From: Branchiostoma floridae
Taxonomy: Eukaryota > Chordata > Leptocardii > Amphioxiformes > Branchiostomatidae
Length of the DNA stretch: 64,000 nucleotides
Reading direction: 5' to 3'
Assembly (NCBI RefSeq): GCF_000003815.2
Contig: NC_049997.1
Location: 9,137,875 to 9,201,874, forward strand
In this document: positions 11,722-21,734 of the stretch, one piece after another
Position numbering within the stretch: position 1 is the first letter of the stretch
Layout: each line of letters starts with the position of its first letter
The notes under the pieces: model-generated
Database searches by the model: none
What the model saw: the letters and a program-made list of their open reading frames with translations, nothing else
Told to the model about the DNA's origin: nothing
Translations under genes and position numbers: made by a program

Positions 11722-11797
11722 ACCGAGATTAAGTAATTATAAACGGCCGGGATTACACGGGCGGACACATTCAAGTCTGCATGCGGTTCATGTGGAA

Positions 11798-11978
11798 TTC
11801 TTAGTCTCTACCAGGCTCCACGGGTCACGGGTCACAGAAAAAATTGTAGAATCTATGAGGTAGCTGTCCGAGGAGTATGGTTTGCGACCGGTTAATAAAC
11901 TCCACTGGCATGTTATCTGAATATTTGTCCAAATTCTATTTTTCCAGCAAAATGTGGAGCCTGGTAGGGGCTAAGACT
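11798..11978. repeat. Diverged copy of the TAGTCTCTACC palindromic element
   Basis: TTAGTCTCTACCAGGCTCCA at the left and GAGCCTGGTAGGGGCTAAGA at the right, about 180 bp apart; the same family as 7776-8178. Confidence 0.65.
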
Positions 11979-12076
11979 TCCATAGTACTAGTATAGAAAG
12001 ACTTCCCTAAACACCCCGTTTATAACATCAATGGATATGGGTTACCCCCGGATTAAGGTGACCTAACGTTAATCTT

Positions 12077-12328
12077 AAGGTGGTATCTCACTGCATTTGG
12101 GGCACCAGTGCGGCGCTGTGGGGTTCCAAAAATACTCAACGAATTTCAGAGATAAAGAACTAATTTTCGTACGCTTTGTGTATTTTGTTGTCTTCTAAGT
12201 CATATCTTTACGTATTACATAATATCTAAATTATAAAAAAAAATCGGAGAAAATAACAAAACAGTGCCGCATTGAACGAACTCCGCAGTGCCACACCGGT
12301 GCCCCAAGTGAAGTAAGATACCACCTTT
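12077..12328. repeat. AAGGTGGTATCTCACTGC MITE, copy upstream of the unit 1 CCP exon
   Basis: AAGGTGGTATCTCACTGC at the left and GTAAGATACCACCTT at the right, with internal GGGGCACC(A/G)GTGCGGC and its inverse. It ends 51 bp before the CCP exon at 12380. Confidence 0.85.
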
Positions 12329-12379
12329 ACACTTAAGACATTGATGATATCAAGCTTTTTTTTTGTCCTCATGTTCCAG

Positions 12380-12562
12380 CTGTGCAGTGTCCGGCACTGA
12401 CCGCTCCCGTTAACGGCGGACTGAGCACCGGTCCAGGTTCGAATCTTTACCAGGACTCCGTGGTACAGTTCTTCTGTGACTCAGGGTACACTCTGCAAGG
12501 CAACACAGACACCACGTGTCAGGCAGACGGCACGTGGAGTAACAGCGTCCCTACTTGTACAG
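12380..12562 (+). CDS. Unit 1 CCP (sushi) exon
   Basis: A TTCCAG acceptor opens 183 nt, phase 1 to phase 1, ending TGTACAG/GTTAGA. The 61 residues show the four CCP cysteines (QCP.., FFCDSGY, TTCQADGTW, VPTC), the Gly-Tyr before the second half and the conserved Trp. It is four residues longer than the usual repeat here because of STGPGSN before LYQD. CCP modules bind complement fragments, glycans or partner proteins; the ligand cannot be read. The next exon in phase is the CTLD half at 13284. Confidence 0.93.
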
Positions 12563-12607
12563 GTTAGATTTTATATCTTTTATTTCCTCAGGCCGGTTCA
12601 ATGGCCT

Positions 12608-12855
12608 TAAGGTGGTATCTCACTGCACTTGGGGCACCGATGCGGCACTGCGGGTTCGTTCAATGCGGCACTGTTTTTTTTTCGCCGATTTTTTTTATAA
12701 TTTAGATATTGTGTAATATGGCTTGGATGTCAAGAAAACTAGAACAAAAACATAAGAAAATTCGTTCCTCATCTTTGAAATTCGTTGAGTCATCATTCGT
12801 TGAGAACCCCCGCAGTGCCGCACCGGTGCCCTAAGTTCAGTGAGATACCACCTTA
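12608..12855. repeat. AAGGTGGTATCTCACTGC MITE, copy downstream of the unit 1 CCP exon
   Basis: Starts AAGGTGGTATCTCACTGCAC and ends GTGAGATACCACCTTA, beginning 46 bp after the CCP exon. With the copy at 12077-12328 it brackets that exon. Confidence 0.88.
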
Positions 12856-13074
12856 ACGCTAGCTCAGCTTTATCTGCAGGGTAACCTATATCCTTTGTAT
12901 TTCAAACAGGGCATTTATCGATATCAAGTCAACGGACAGTGGTTTCAAACTGCAATGTTTTAAAAGCTTTGCAATTTGAAACCCCCGTCTGTCGACTTGA
13001 CATCTCTAAATATCCCGTTTTTTTAAATGCAACGGATATATAGGCTACACAGCGAATAAAGGTGGGTTAGCGTT
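12854..13074. repeat. TAACGCTAGTTCACCTTTAT-type MITE
   Basis: The left end TAACGCTAGCTCAGCTTTAT and right end AATAAAGGTGGGTTAGCGTTA are inverted. Internal ATATCAAGTCAACGGACAG and TGTCGACTTGACATCTCTAAA also pair. Relatives lie at 31947, 46834 and 55183. It abuts the preceding MITE. Confidence 0.8.
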
Positions 13075-13283
13075 AAAGTGTTCTCCTTGCAGTCGGTAGG
13101 CCGTTGAGTTCGATCCCGGTCAAGTCATACAAAAGACTATTTAAAAAATGGCACATACTATTACGTACAAATACTTTCTCTGTACGTGCATACAGAGAAA
13201 GCACACAGGGAATGACCCAATGACGCAGTAAACCATTCATTCATTCATTCACCCTTACTATTACTATAATATGCCTTCTACAG

Positions 13284-13489
13284 CACATCCTGGGTACACA
13301 GAACGACAAGGGGCTTACTACAAGGTGTCTGCACAAGCCGTGACTTACACTGAAGCCAAGCATGCCTGTGCAGCAGACGGGGCCCATCTAGTCGATATCA
13401 AGACACAGGAGCTACACGACTTCCTTGTCAGCATGATTCAGACGGTTGATTCAAGCCAAAATTACTGGATCGGACTCCGCGATGTGTCA
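13284..13489 (+). CDS. Unit 1 CTLD, first half
   Basis: A CTACAG acceptor opens 206 nt (phase 1 in, phase 0 out) ending GATGTGTCA/GTATGT. The residues include AKHACAADGAHLVDIKT, the first disulfide cysteine and helix-2 region of a C-type lectin-like domain, and NYWIGLRD, the family WIGL motif. The start lacks the extra N-terminal cysteine pair of long-form CTLDs, so it is a short form with four cysteines once joined to 14289-14454. The unit 5 CTLD is cut by an intron at the same place. Confidence 0.9.
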
Positions 13490-13532
13490 GTATGTACCTT
13501 TTCTCGATGTTTGTTTGACATTTAATCTGAGT

Positions 13533-13708
13533 TAGTGTAAGAAGGACAAATCAACGAATTGTTGTATTTTCTTTGTTTAGAAGTGTATCTGATATTTACT
13601 ACACCGCATGTATCTGGAAACTGTAACAGTGCGGCACATCTGAAGACACAGGGGTGGCAAAGAAAATACAACAATTATATTCGCTGATTTTTCCCTTCTT
13701 ACATTAGT
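13533..13708. repeat. Hairpin MITE inside the CTLD intron
   Basis: TTGTTGTATTTTCTTTG near 13559 is inverted as CAAAGAAAATACAACAATTA near 13658. The flanks GTGTAAGAAGGACAAATCA and TTTTTCCCTTCTTACATT also pair, giving a roughly 175-bp palindromic element. Confidence 0.7.
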
Positions 13709-13829
13709 AACATACGTGATGAAGAGATAAATTGTTCTCCAACTCAGTTCGAAGACCTCGTATCTCCATGAAATATTCTGACAATATGAATGACTTCCAC
13801 ATCTGCATAATCTATGCTTGGTTATATAA

Positions 13830-13970
13830 ATCGATGAAGGTTAGACATCAAGGTAATAAGATACGACAAAAAGCAGTTACTCAAGCAACTGGAGTTATTT
13901 AATGACCGGTACCGTTTCCAAAAGTCATATCCATGTGCTCGAGTAACTGCTTTTTGGCGTTAGTTACATA
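13830..13970. repeat. GTTACTCAAGCAACTGG hairpin element
   Basis: AAAAAGCAGTTACTCAAGCA and its inverse CTCGAGTAACTGCTTTTTGG flank about 60 bp, preceded by GGTTAGACATCAAGGTAA. Other copies or halves are at about 21545-21592, 40560-40585, 43263-43400, 45130-45230 and 51876-52110. Confidence 0.75.
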
Positions 13971-14288
13971 CACTTTAAACTAATTATAACTTACACAGGT
14001 CAAAATAATTTACTAGTTATCAGAATTATAGCACTATTGCATTAATTATGCAAATTATGGGACTACTTTTTGAGAGGGGTAATGTGGCAATCTACAAATG
14101 GCCGCACCAACTTTCTCTCAATCGGGACGGGGGGGGGCGATATCAACTTCGGAAGACATCTGACCCATTGCTGACGTCACAGGAAGAAGAAATGAAGCAA
14201 ACACAATATTTTTCCTTCCGTGGCAGTCGATACAAAAATGTTGCCTACCCATGTACTTACTGGATACTTGTTGCCTGCCCATGTACAG

Positions 14289-14454
14289 GTGGATAACACA
14301 TGGACGTGGTCTGACGGAACTCTGCTCAGCTTCACCAACTGGGTACCAGGGGAACCCCGAGACCAGCGGAAATGTGGGCAACTCTGGGCGCTTGAAGGTT
14401 TCAAATGGGACAACGACTTCTGTTCTGAACAGAAGTACTTTATCTGCCAAATCG
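14289..14454 (+). CDS. Unit 1 CTLD, second half
   Basis: An ACAG acceptor opens 166 nt (phase 0 in, phase 1 out; donor GTACAT). Residues VDNTWTWSDG, FTNWVPGEPRD, KCGQLW and FCSEQKYFICQ give the remaining CTLD signatures and three cysteines. At the sugar-binding loop EPN is replaced by EPR, and the WND triad reads W-D-N, so classical calcium-dependent mannose binding is doubtful. No terminal exon with a stop was found between here and the next signal exon at 16319. Confidence 0.9.
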
Positions 14455-16318
14455 GTACATCTTATTATTCTCATATTTTCCTAGCCTGACTATCTAGATC
14501 ACGCTTCTAGCAGCCCTTTCATTGGTAATGCCAATTGAAGCTTGTTGGCCAAAGTCTCTTAAGCTAACGTCATATTTCGAAACCGGGGCCCGGCCGGGCA
14601 GTTTGTGGAAACGAAAAATGGAAATGAATGCTTATAAATATACACAAATAATGTCCACTACTATTCCCTTTACGTATTGTGTAGTTTGGTGTCTTTTATA
14701 TCATACTTTTTGATCCTAATTCTGTTGATGACTTTCTCCTTCATCAGACTGTGAACTGTCTGTTACTGTGGTGTGATGCATCGATGACTGGTTTTCATGG
14801 CGACAGAACTCATTAGATTCTGTTTGGCTGTTTATCGCTTACCGTTGGGGTATTTTATAGTGAATATTTAGTTCCTATTGATGACCCCATGAAAGGGGAA
14901 TGGTGTTAACTGGCCGGCCTCTACCCCTTTGCTGCCAGGGAATAATCAAGTATACACACAGACGTAACAGAACCACATTGTATTCACATGATGAGTCTCT
15001 CGATACAGACTGACTCAAGCTACATGCGTGGATTGTACCACTAGCGGAGGATCTAAGTAATCTAACAAATGGTTCTCTCGAGCTAGTGGTGAATGTCCAC
15101 AACACCTGGTTTTGTATGTACGAAGAATCTAGTTATTCAGTGATTTGCCAACATGATGAGACTGTTCATGGATGAGCTAGATCATACATCTAATCTACAT
15201 ACCTATTGATCAGCTATACCTTTCATAAACATATATAGAATCTCTTTTATTCCACTCCTTACATGAACACCAGCTAAATATAACCATATTGTAGTTGTAG
15301 ATTGGATTCACTCAGATGTTAATAAAATGCAATATTCTGATTGAAATATACTTACAGATGTTCCTTTGTGTTCACGGGACAACAGATAAGTAAAGCTTCG
15401 AAGGTGTCCATGGCAACGTAACCTGTACATCACGACATGTCTTTGCAGTTTATTGACCCTCTATTGGTTCTTTCAATACTACACAGAGGTGGCATATGCT
15501 GTTATTGTTGCGATAGTCAATTACTACATGACCATCTCTAATTGTGAAATATCCTTACATTTTTTAATGTAATAACTTGCACATGATAACTCGTTATTTC
15601 TGACTGCCATATATTGATACGCGGCATTTCTAATGGACTTTCACGTTGCCATACTCAATGTAAACATATATATATATATAAAACATATATCATGCAAAAT
15701 GAAGTCTCCGGCTATATAAGGACAAATGCAAACAAGCTCCAATTTGTTTACAAACACACACACACACAGACGGAGAGAGAGAGAGAGACGGAGAAAGAGA
15801 GAGAAAGCGTGACCTGAAAAAAAAACTTGGTAAAAATTTATTGCATTGTCAAGCTTGGACGGTGCGCTAGCATATGAAAGTTTCAAGGCTGTTGGTTGTA
15901 CGTCGTTTTGAAGCATACTCGGAGGAAAACATTGGCTAAAACGGTGCATAACTCACATCATCTCCCAGTAAGGAATATAGAAATACTCCATCCATTTCCC
16001 ATGATTTACTTGATTTTTTTCACTACCATCAATTGGACTTGATATGTCCGTGAATAATGCGTTTGTGTGTCCCTTTCACGCGTGCACGGAATGACCTATA
16101 GTAAACCTCTGAGCGTGTCACCGGTCTATTGAAAAGAACACGCCTCAAATGAACAATTACTCAATTTACTATTCTATACTTAGAAGGACATGGGAATTTT
16201 TTTGCTGCGCAGTGGGATGTTTTGTCGGCCAAGAATTGGAGGAAAAGTCGGACGCCTGTTCACGATGAAGTACTAGTGGCAAATCGTGGTCTGAGGATCG
16301 CTCCGCCGAGAATCAGAC
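14455..16318 (+). other. Interval between units 1 and 2
   Basis: It holds a half of the CCGGGGCCCGG MITE near 14565-14620, an AT run (15663-15690) and CA/GA microsatellites (15756-15806). The segment from about 15434 to 16318 is repeated at 18280-18953 in front of unit 3. A block near 15297-15420 resembles blocks near 8745 and 23345. Unit 1 should end in this interval, but no terminal exon can be recognised. Confidence 0.5.
15434..16318 (+). promoter_or_regulatory. Duplicated upstream region of unit 2
   Basis: Collinear with 18280-18953 upstream of unit 3: shared words include TATTGTTGCGATAGT, ACATGACCA, GATATCCTTACATTTTTTA, TCTATTGAAAAGAACAC, TTCTATACTTAG and GCTCCGCCGAGAATCAGACATG. The shared ACACGCC(T) element is at 16138-16145, 180 bp before the start codon. 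This looks like a promoter-plus-first-exon segmental duplication. Confidence 0.65.
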
Positions 16319-16397
16319 ATGATGTTGTTCGCGCAGTTTTTCCGCGTAGTGACGGTGTTGGTGTTTCTGGCCCCGGACGGAGATGTATATGCACAAG
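16319..16397 (+). CDS. Unit 2 signal-peptide exon
   Basis: ATGATGTTG opens 26 codons with a hydrophobic stretch (VVTVLVFLAP) and a plausible cleavage after VYA, then one base at a GTAAGT donor, phase 1. It is nearly identical to the unit 3 exon at 18954: both begin MMLFAQFFRVVTV. Confidence 0.9.
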
Positions 16398-16528
16398 GTA
16401 AGTTATGTAATGTATTCCTCAATTCCTCATACAGTCGCCAATCTACAGCAAGCATACATCGTCTTCTACTTTATCTAAGCAACAAAACTGACAGATTCTA
16501 TAATGGTACCATTTTCATCGGATTATAG

Positions 16529-16705
16529 GCACATGGTGCCCCTCATTGTCGTCGCCCGTGAATGGAGACCTCTCCGGCAGTAACTACCTAAAAGCTGGAG
16601 ACGTGGTCTACTTCACGTGTGACGCGACCTACATATTGCAGGGCTCACAGACACTTACCTGCCAGTCTGACCTGACATGGAGTGGGCAGCCTCCAACATG
16701 CATCG
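16529..16705 (+). CDS. Unit 2 CCP exon 1
   Basis: A TTATAG acceptor opens 177 nt, phase 1 to 1, ending ATCG/GTAAGG. The four cysteines lie in WCPSL, FTCDAT, LTCQSD and PPTC, with the Trp in TWSG. The usual Gly-Tyr after the second cysteine is Ala-Thr-Tyr here. Confidence 0.92.
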
Positions 16706-17110
16706 GTAAGGTCTAGCAAATATCACAGGCAGGGATTCTCTTATTACTCTGTGACGGAGGGTAAACTTGCAACGACAGAGTATTGTTGTTGTCCAATGTG
16801 ATGAGTGTTTGCACCTGTATCTCTATGTTCCCTTTGCCGCATTCGTATGTAGTTTGGCATGTCGTTTGCACTCAGATGCAAATGTTGTTGTTTTTCGCTG
16901 TAGCTGTTTTTATTATCGATGTAACAATTTCAGAAATTAATATTAGGGCTTCGTTTTCTTTCATGATCGTCGTTATTTGAGTCTGTTTGGAGCTATTAAT
17001 ATCATTGACATAATATTGTTGCAACTGATGCTGCGGAAACCATACTAGAGAGTCGTTTTTGCTAACTGACTCTTGTGTAATACTAATAGCAAATTCGTAT
17101 CTGCATTCAG

Positions 17111-17281
17111 CTACACAGTGTCCACAACTGACCGCCCCTGCAAACGGTGCCGTGAGCGGCTCCAACTCCATCGGAGACGTGCTGACGTTCTCGTGTGACC
17201 CAGGATACGGCGTGGCCTGGCATTCTACTCTTACCTGCCAGGCAGACGGGACGTGGAATAAACCAAAGCCAACATGCATGG
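17111..17281 (+). CDS. Unit 2 CCP exon 2
   Basis: 171 nt, phase 1 to 1, donor GTAAGG. QCPQLTAP, FSCDPGY, LTCQADGTW and KPTCM give the full cysteine pattern. The usual hydrophobic-Gly after the GY turn is Ala-Trp (GYGVAWHS), a local oddity. The introns on both sides (405 and 699 nt) show nothing recognisable. Confidence 0.93.
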
Positions 17282-17980
17282 GTAAGGCACATTGAAACGA
17301 TTGCAAAAAGAGGGTAGCGTTGATCTAAAATATATAGAGCAGAGTGGTCTCATTCCTCAGCCGACCGATACCTATCGCAGTGCAGTCATCCTTCCGTAAG
17401 GCATCTGGAGCAGCATAGTTCCAGTTTAGAACTTTTATTAAGCCTCTCGCCACTGAAGAAGTTGTATTCAATAAAACCGGTTTGGCAGGCTGTATAAAAG
17501 ATCTAAACTAAAACTATACGGCTTCAGATGTCTTACTGAGGGATAACTGCGGTGCAATAGATGTCGGTCAGATGAGGAATGAGTCCGCTGTACCATATAG
17601 TGATTTAAGAATAATTGATTGTGAAATTTGACCAATACCATATGCATCATTCATATCGATCAGTATCGTAATAAACTATGCAAGAAGGAATGTGCAACTA
17701 TAATAATTATGCTGCAAACTTTATTTATGAGACATTGTTTGAGTGGTATGGCATCTATACGTAAGAATAATCACGCCTTGTTGCCATGCAAATGTGTTTA
17801 GCAAACTTGAAGATAATGACTATCTTTCGGGGGCAAGTTCACTTTCTTTTCTAGTGAAAGTCTAAGGAGGATATACTTCTAATACACAACATGTATAGCT
17901 TCTCTGATATACATTTGTATATCATCTGAGAAGTTATACCGTCTTATAATCTTACGTTATGATTATTTGCGTTATCACAG

Positions 17981-18053
17981 TGAACGAATGCCACTTGGTG
18001 GATCCCTCTACGCGGGTGGACTGCGGTTGGCCGTACATTACTCCATCTGAGTG
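17981..18053 (+). CDS. Unit 2 trefoil (P-type) exon, cut by the gap
   Basis: A TATCACAG acceptor opens a phase-1 frame reading VNECHLVDPSTRVDCGWPYI and then TPSE before the N run. The spacing C..R.DCG.P.IT is the first half of the trefoil signature; the expected C...GCCFD half would lie in the gap. Trefoil domains are small, protease-resistant, three-disulfide modules of mucosal secreted proteins. The exon shares the phase of the CCP exons, so it can follow 17111-17281. Because only the first half is visible, confidence is moderate to high. Confidence 0.75.
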
Positions 18054-18153
18054 NNNNNNNNNNNNNNNNNNNNNNNNNNNNNNNNNNNNNNNNNNNNNNN
18101 NNNNNNNNNNNNNNNNNNNNNNNNNNNNNNNNNNNNNNNNNNNNNNNNNNNNN
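18054..18153. other. Assembly gap (100 N) inside the trefoil exon
   Basis: One hundred N, size probably unknown. It hides the second half of the trefoil exon and possibly the 3' exons of unit 2, because sequence resuming at 18154 soon becomes the duplicated upstream region of unit 3. Confidence 0.95.
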
Positions 18154-18279
18154 CATCTACATCTACATATCTAACTAATACAGAAGTGTTAGTATGGGAT
18201 AAGTTCCTACAGTCATGGGGGCTTTTACAATCATGGAGGGAGTTTCTAATGTCTAAACTTTGATCAATTTTACAAGTAT

Positions 18280-18953
18280 TTGGCGACATGTCCAGTTTAT
18301 TTACACTCTGTTGATTCTTTCAATTATCTAACAGGGAGGTCGTGCTTGCTATTATTGTTGCGATAGTTAACTACATGACCACCTTTAATATTTAGATATC
18401 CTTACATTTTTTATCTTTTAAATATAGATACTTCCCACCAAATATTGATATTTTCTGCATTTGTAAAAAAAACGTTCACGTTCACGTAGTTGTACTATAT
18501 GTACAGCCTCTGAGAAACGGGCTGGCTATATATAGGGACAGATTCATACAAGGTCCAATGCGTTTACAAACACGCATACAGACGGATGAAATCAGAGGGA
18601 GAGAGAGAGGGAGATATAATTACTGTATTCACTTGCCAAGATGTGGTTGACGTGTTTCACTACCATCGATGGGACTTAATATGTACGTGAAAAAAATGTT
18701 TTTGCGTGTCCCTTTTATGCAATGACCTACAGGTAGACCATGGCATGGATCGTGTCGAGGTCTATTGAAAAGAACACACCCAATATGGACAATTATTCAA
18801 TTTACTCTTCTATACTTAGCAAGGACGTATGGCATTTTTGATGCACAGTGCGATGTTTTGCTGGCCAGGAATGGGAGCTAAGGAAAAGTCGGACGCCTTT
18901 TCACGATGAAGTGGCAAAGCGTGCTCTGAGGACCGCTCCGCCGAGAATCAGAC
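18280..18953 (+). promoter_or_regulatory. Duplicated upstream region of unit 3
   Basis: Diverged second copy of 15434-16318 with several deletions. The AGAACACACCC element (18771-18781) lies 179 bp before the start codon, the same distance as in unit 2. Confidence 0.6.
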
Positions 18954-19041
18954 ATGATGTTGTTCGCGCAGTTTTTCCGCGTGGTGACTGTGTTCGTGTT
19001 TCTGACGCCGGGTGGGAATACATATGCAGATTTTGACCAAG
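18954..19041 (+). CDS. Unit 3 signal-peptide exon (orphan copy)
   Basis: ATGATGTTG opens 29 codons, MMLFAQFFRVVTVFVFLTP followed by a short hydrophilic tail (..YADFDQ), ending at GTGGGT, phase 1. It is a duplicate of the unit 2 exon. No CCP or CTLD exon lies before the next signal exon at 19712. It could splice over that exon to the CTLD at 20198 (the phase fits), serve as an alternative first exon, or be dead. The donor is weaker than in units 1 and 2. Confidence 0.65.
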
Positions 19042-19563
19042 GTGGGTTATGCAATGTCTTTATCTCTTTATTTGTATTTACCAGTACATATATGACAGGT
19101 GCACATTACTTAGTACTGGGTGGAGTTGCAGAGTTTAGTAGCTTGATGTAGAAAAGCGTTTTGCAATATTTTTGCTCTGGCTGGAGGAATGGAGATAGTA
19201 CTGTAACAATTGAACGTCATCCAGACGACATGTTCACCGACCGAAAAAAGCTATTATTCACAGTAATTGATTCTGACATGATTTACCATTATTACGACCT
19301 ATGACCCGAATGAGTATCTCATTTGCATAGTTTTTGTACATGATGTAATATGTACGGCAATGGCTAGGACCGAACCAGAACATTTTCATACTTAATAGAT
19401 ACAAATTATCACACAGTAAGGTGTTGTACAAGAAATGACCTATTCAGTTTTAAAATACGTAACGTGTTACATGTCTTAGTGCTTCATACATGTACAACCC
19501 AACAATATTGTATTGCCCGTAATGAAATATGCAGTGACCCCTGATGTCGTGCGAGTGGAAGCA

Positions 19564-19711
19564 CACGCCCTGTTTTGGATCATAATATTAGCACGCATTT
19601 GAATATTCACTGCAGGGTCAACAGTATAGTTTTGAAAATAATATAAAGAACAACATCATCGGTCGCTTTCGATATGGCTCTTTATTCGAGATCGCCATTC
19701 TGAGAACAAAA
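19564..19711 (+). promoter_or_regulatory. Unit 4 proximal promoter
   Basis: CACGCCC at 19564-19570, followed by GGATCATAATATT, then TATAAAG at 19642-19648, 70 bp before the start codon. The leader just before ATG (ATCGCCATTCTGAGAACAAAA) closely resembles the unit 5 leader. Element names are not assigned; the TATA reading is a guess from position and sequence. Confidence 0.45.
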
Positions 19712-19781
19712 ATGTTGCACGTCCGTTTTTGTCTCATTTCGACGGTGTGCGTGTTTTTGGCGCTCGTCGGCGAAACATTCG
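19712..19781 (+). CDS. Unit 4 signal-peptide exon
   Basis: ATG opens 23 codons, MLHVRFCLISTVCVFLALVG then ETF, a typical secretory signal, with one base before a GTAGGT donor, phase 1. It is the sister of the unit 5 exon at 24509 (shared VFLAL..VET) and more distant from units 1-3. The next exon in phase is the CTLD at 20198. Confidence 0.85.
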
Positions 19782-20197
19782 GTAGGTTACCCTCCTTCTG
19801 TTTTCTGACTACTTCATATTTCCTTGATGTCTGTAGTCTATGAGAGATAGATAGGTGATAGAACTTTATAGATATTGATGTTCTTTTCTATATTTGATTT
19901 AACATTCCCTAACAAAAACAAAACGGTGCAACAGAACTGTATGTACCTACAGAGGCTTCGGTTTAGTTGATACAAAACACATAGGGCTGTCATGGTGGCG
20001 ATGGGTATGCGTGGTCTGAAGGTTCAATTGCAAACAATCCATACTGCCTTACTTTATGGCACCTGTTTTCCATACAAGGCAAACTCAAAAGTCTTTTTTT
20101 TTTTATACATGTGCAAATCTCTTTTGTACGTGTCAATTTTGTCTCATCAAAAAACAAGGGAATTACTAGTCATGTCTGTAAATATCTATCATTTCAG

Positions 20198-20596
20198 CTA
20201 CCTGCTCGGATGGCTATCAAGCACATGGATCCAGCAGTTGCTACAAATTCTTCTCCCAATACGCATCATTTGAAAATGCAAAAAGCGATTGTCAGAATCA
20301 GGGAGCCGAGCTGGCTATGCCAAAGGATCAATCGACCAACGAGTTTCTTCTCGCGCTGAAGGGGGATCAAGAAGCCTGGATTGGGTTGAGGAGGGAGGCG
20401 AACACACAGACGTGGATGTGGACGGATAACACAGAGTTGTGGAGTTCCCAAAGTTATTGGGCGCAGGGCGAACCTGACGGCGACTATCTCAGCCGGAGCT
20501 GTGTCCGCCTAATGGCTAGCGCCGCGCCGGGTACAAGTAGTAGTCCATGGGATGACGAGTCTTGTCAAAATAATTATGGCTATATCTGCCAGAAAG
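20198..20596 (+). CDS. Unit 4 CTLD (complete in one exon)
   Basis: An ATTTCAG acceptor opens 399 nt, phase 1 to 1, donor GTAGGG. The 133 residues form a long-form C-type lectin domain with six cysteines: TCSDGYQ..SCYKFF at the start, SDCQNQGAELA, AWIGLRREA, WTDNTELW, GEPDGD, SCVRL, WDDESC and YICQK. The sugar-specificity triplet is EPD rather than EPN or QPD, and WND reads WDD, so calcium could still be coordinated but the sugar preference is unclear. Unlike the CTLDs of units 1 and 5 it has no internal intron, so it comes from a different CTLD lineage. Confidence 0.95.
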
Positions 20597-21734
20597 GTAG
20601 GGCTATGAACTATAACCTCTGTTACTTATCAGGGGGTCTACTTTGGTGTTGCGTACTTGGGAATGTCGAAATAGCTGCGTTTATCAATATTTATTTATTA
20701 TTTTGTTGTGATATTGTTTTACCCAGCTATTTGTAAAGGACTCATTGATGTTTATGACATGCAAGATATGCAATCATGCATATCAGTGACCACAAATTGT
20801 ATATATTGCCCACAAAACGTACATACTGATTACAAAATGACCATTGCCTTTTGAGATATACACAGACTCCAATACCTGGAGCTTGGTTTAGTGTTGATTT
20901 TGACAACGCAAACTCCGTCTATCAAAATCAACTTTAAAACATTGAGGTGTACAAGGCCTTCTACAATGTCACATCTGTGGAGGCTCCTGGTGGTAAAGCA
21001 CAATTCACAGGAATTGAAACAGTGCTCAAGACAGAGTTACGCTTGCACATCAATTACAGGTCTTGATGGACTAAATGTCAATATTTTTGCCACATAAATG
21101 ACTATTAGGTATATGTACATGGTATAAGGCAATGCGAGAGACAACAAAAACAAAATGCAGACAGTGGGCTTCTGTACTGTCAAAGTCGATACATTCAAAT
21201 ACCCTTTGTCCCACATAAAGTACGAAGTACCTTGCAATTATTTACCGAGTCGGTGACTTTTCAGCAGACTTCGATGTTTCGCCATGTTGTCACCTGTTTT
21301 CGCGCACAGTTATTCAACTTCGTCCCGGTGAACGACTTTGTCCTGAGACCCTGGTGTACATGGAGCTATGTCGTATGAGAGTGACGGGCGGAGGAGGCAA
21401 CAGTTGTGGTCGAAGTCTAGAAACCCATAATCTTTTTGATATGTTTTAGCCTACTAAAGAATTTCGCTTGAGGGCTATCCAGTGATTTTCGGTGTTCATG
21501 AGACCCGGACGCTCTGCATTGTCACTGACGAAAACGAGTGGATGCTGGTTGACCGTTTCCAAAATCATATCTAGTTGCTTAAGTAACTGCCCTTATCGCT
21601 GTCTTCATGTCGAGCAAATGTTTCCCGGCATCTTCGCAATGCTTCTTTATAGCACACACGGAGGTCTCCACGTGCCTGTGAGAAGTGCACATCTCTCTAC
21701 CACTGTGATGGGAGGGTAAAAGTCAACCGGCTAA

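Larger units (their letters stand above)
10265..12379 (+). other. Unit 1 first intron
   Basis: It holds a direct repeat of about 70 bp (10270-10337 and 10498-10567, both containing GCTATAGCTAACTAGATATA). It also has ends of the CTCCAAGCAGAGGTTA transposon family near 10780, the assembly gap at 11326-11425, and inverted-repeat elements at 11590-11721, 11798-11978 and 12077-12328. No exon was recognised. Confidence 0.6.
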
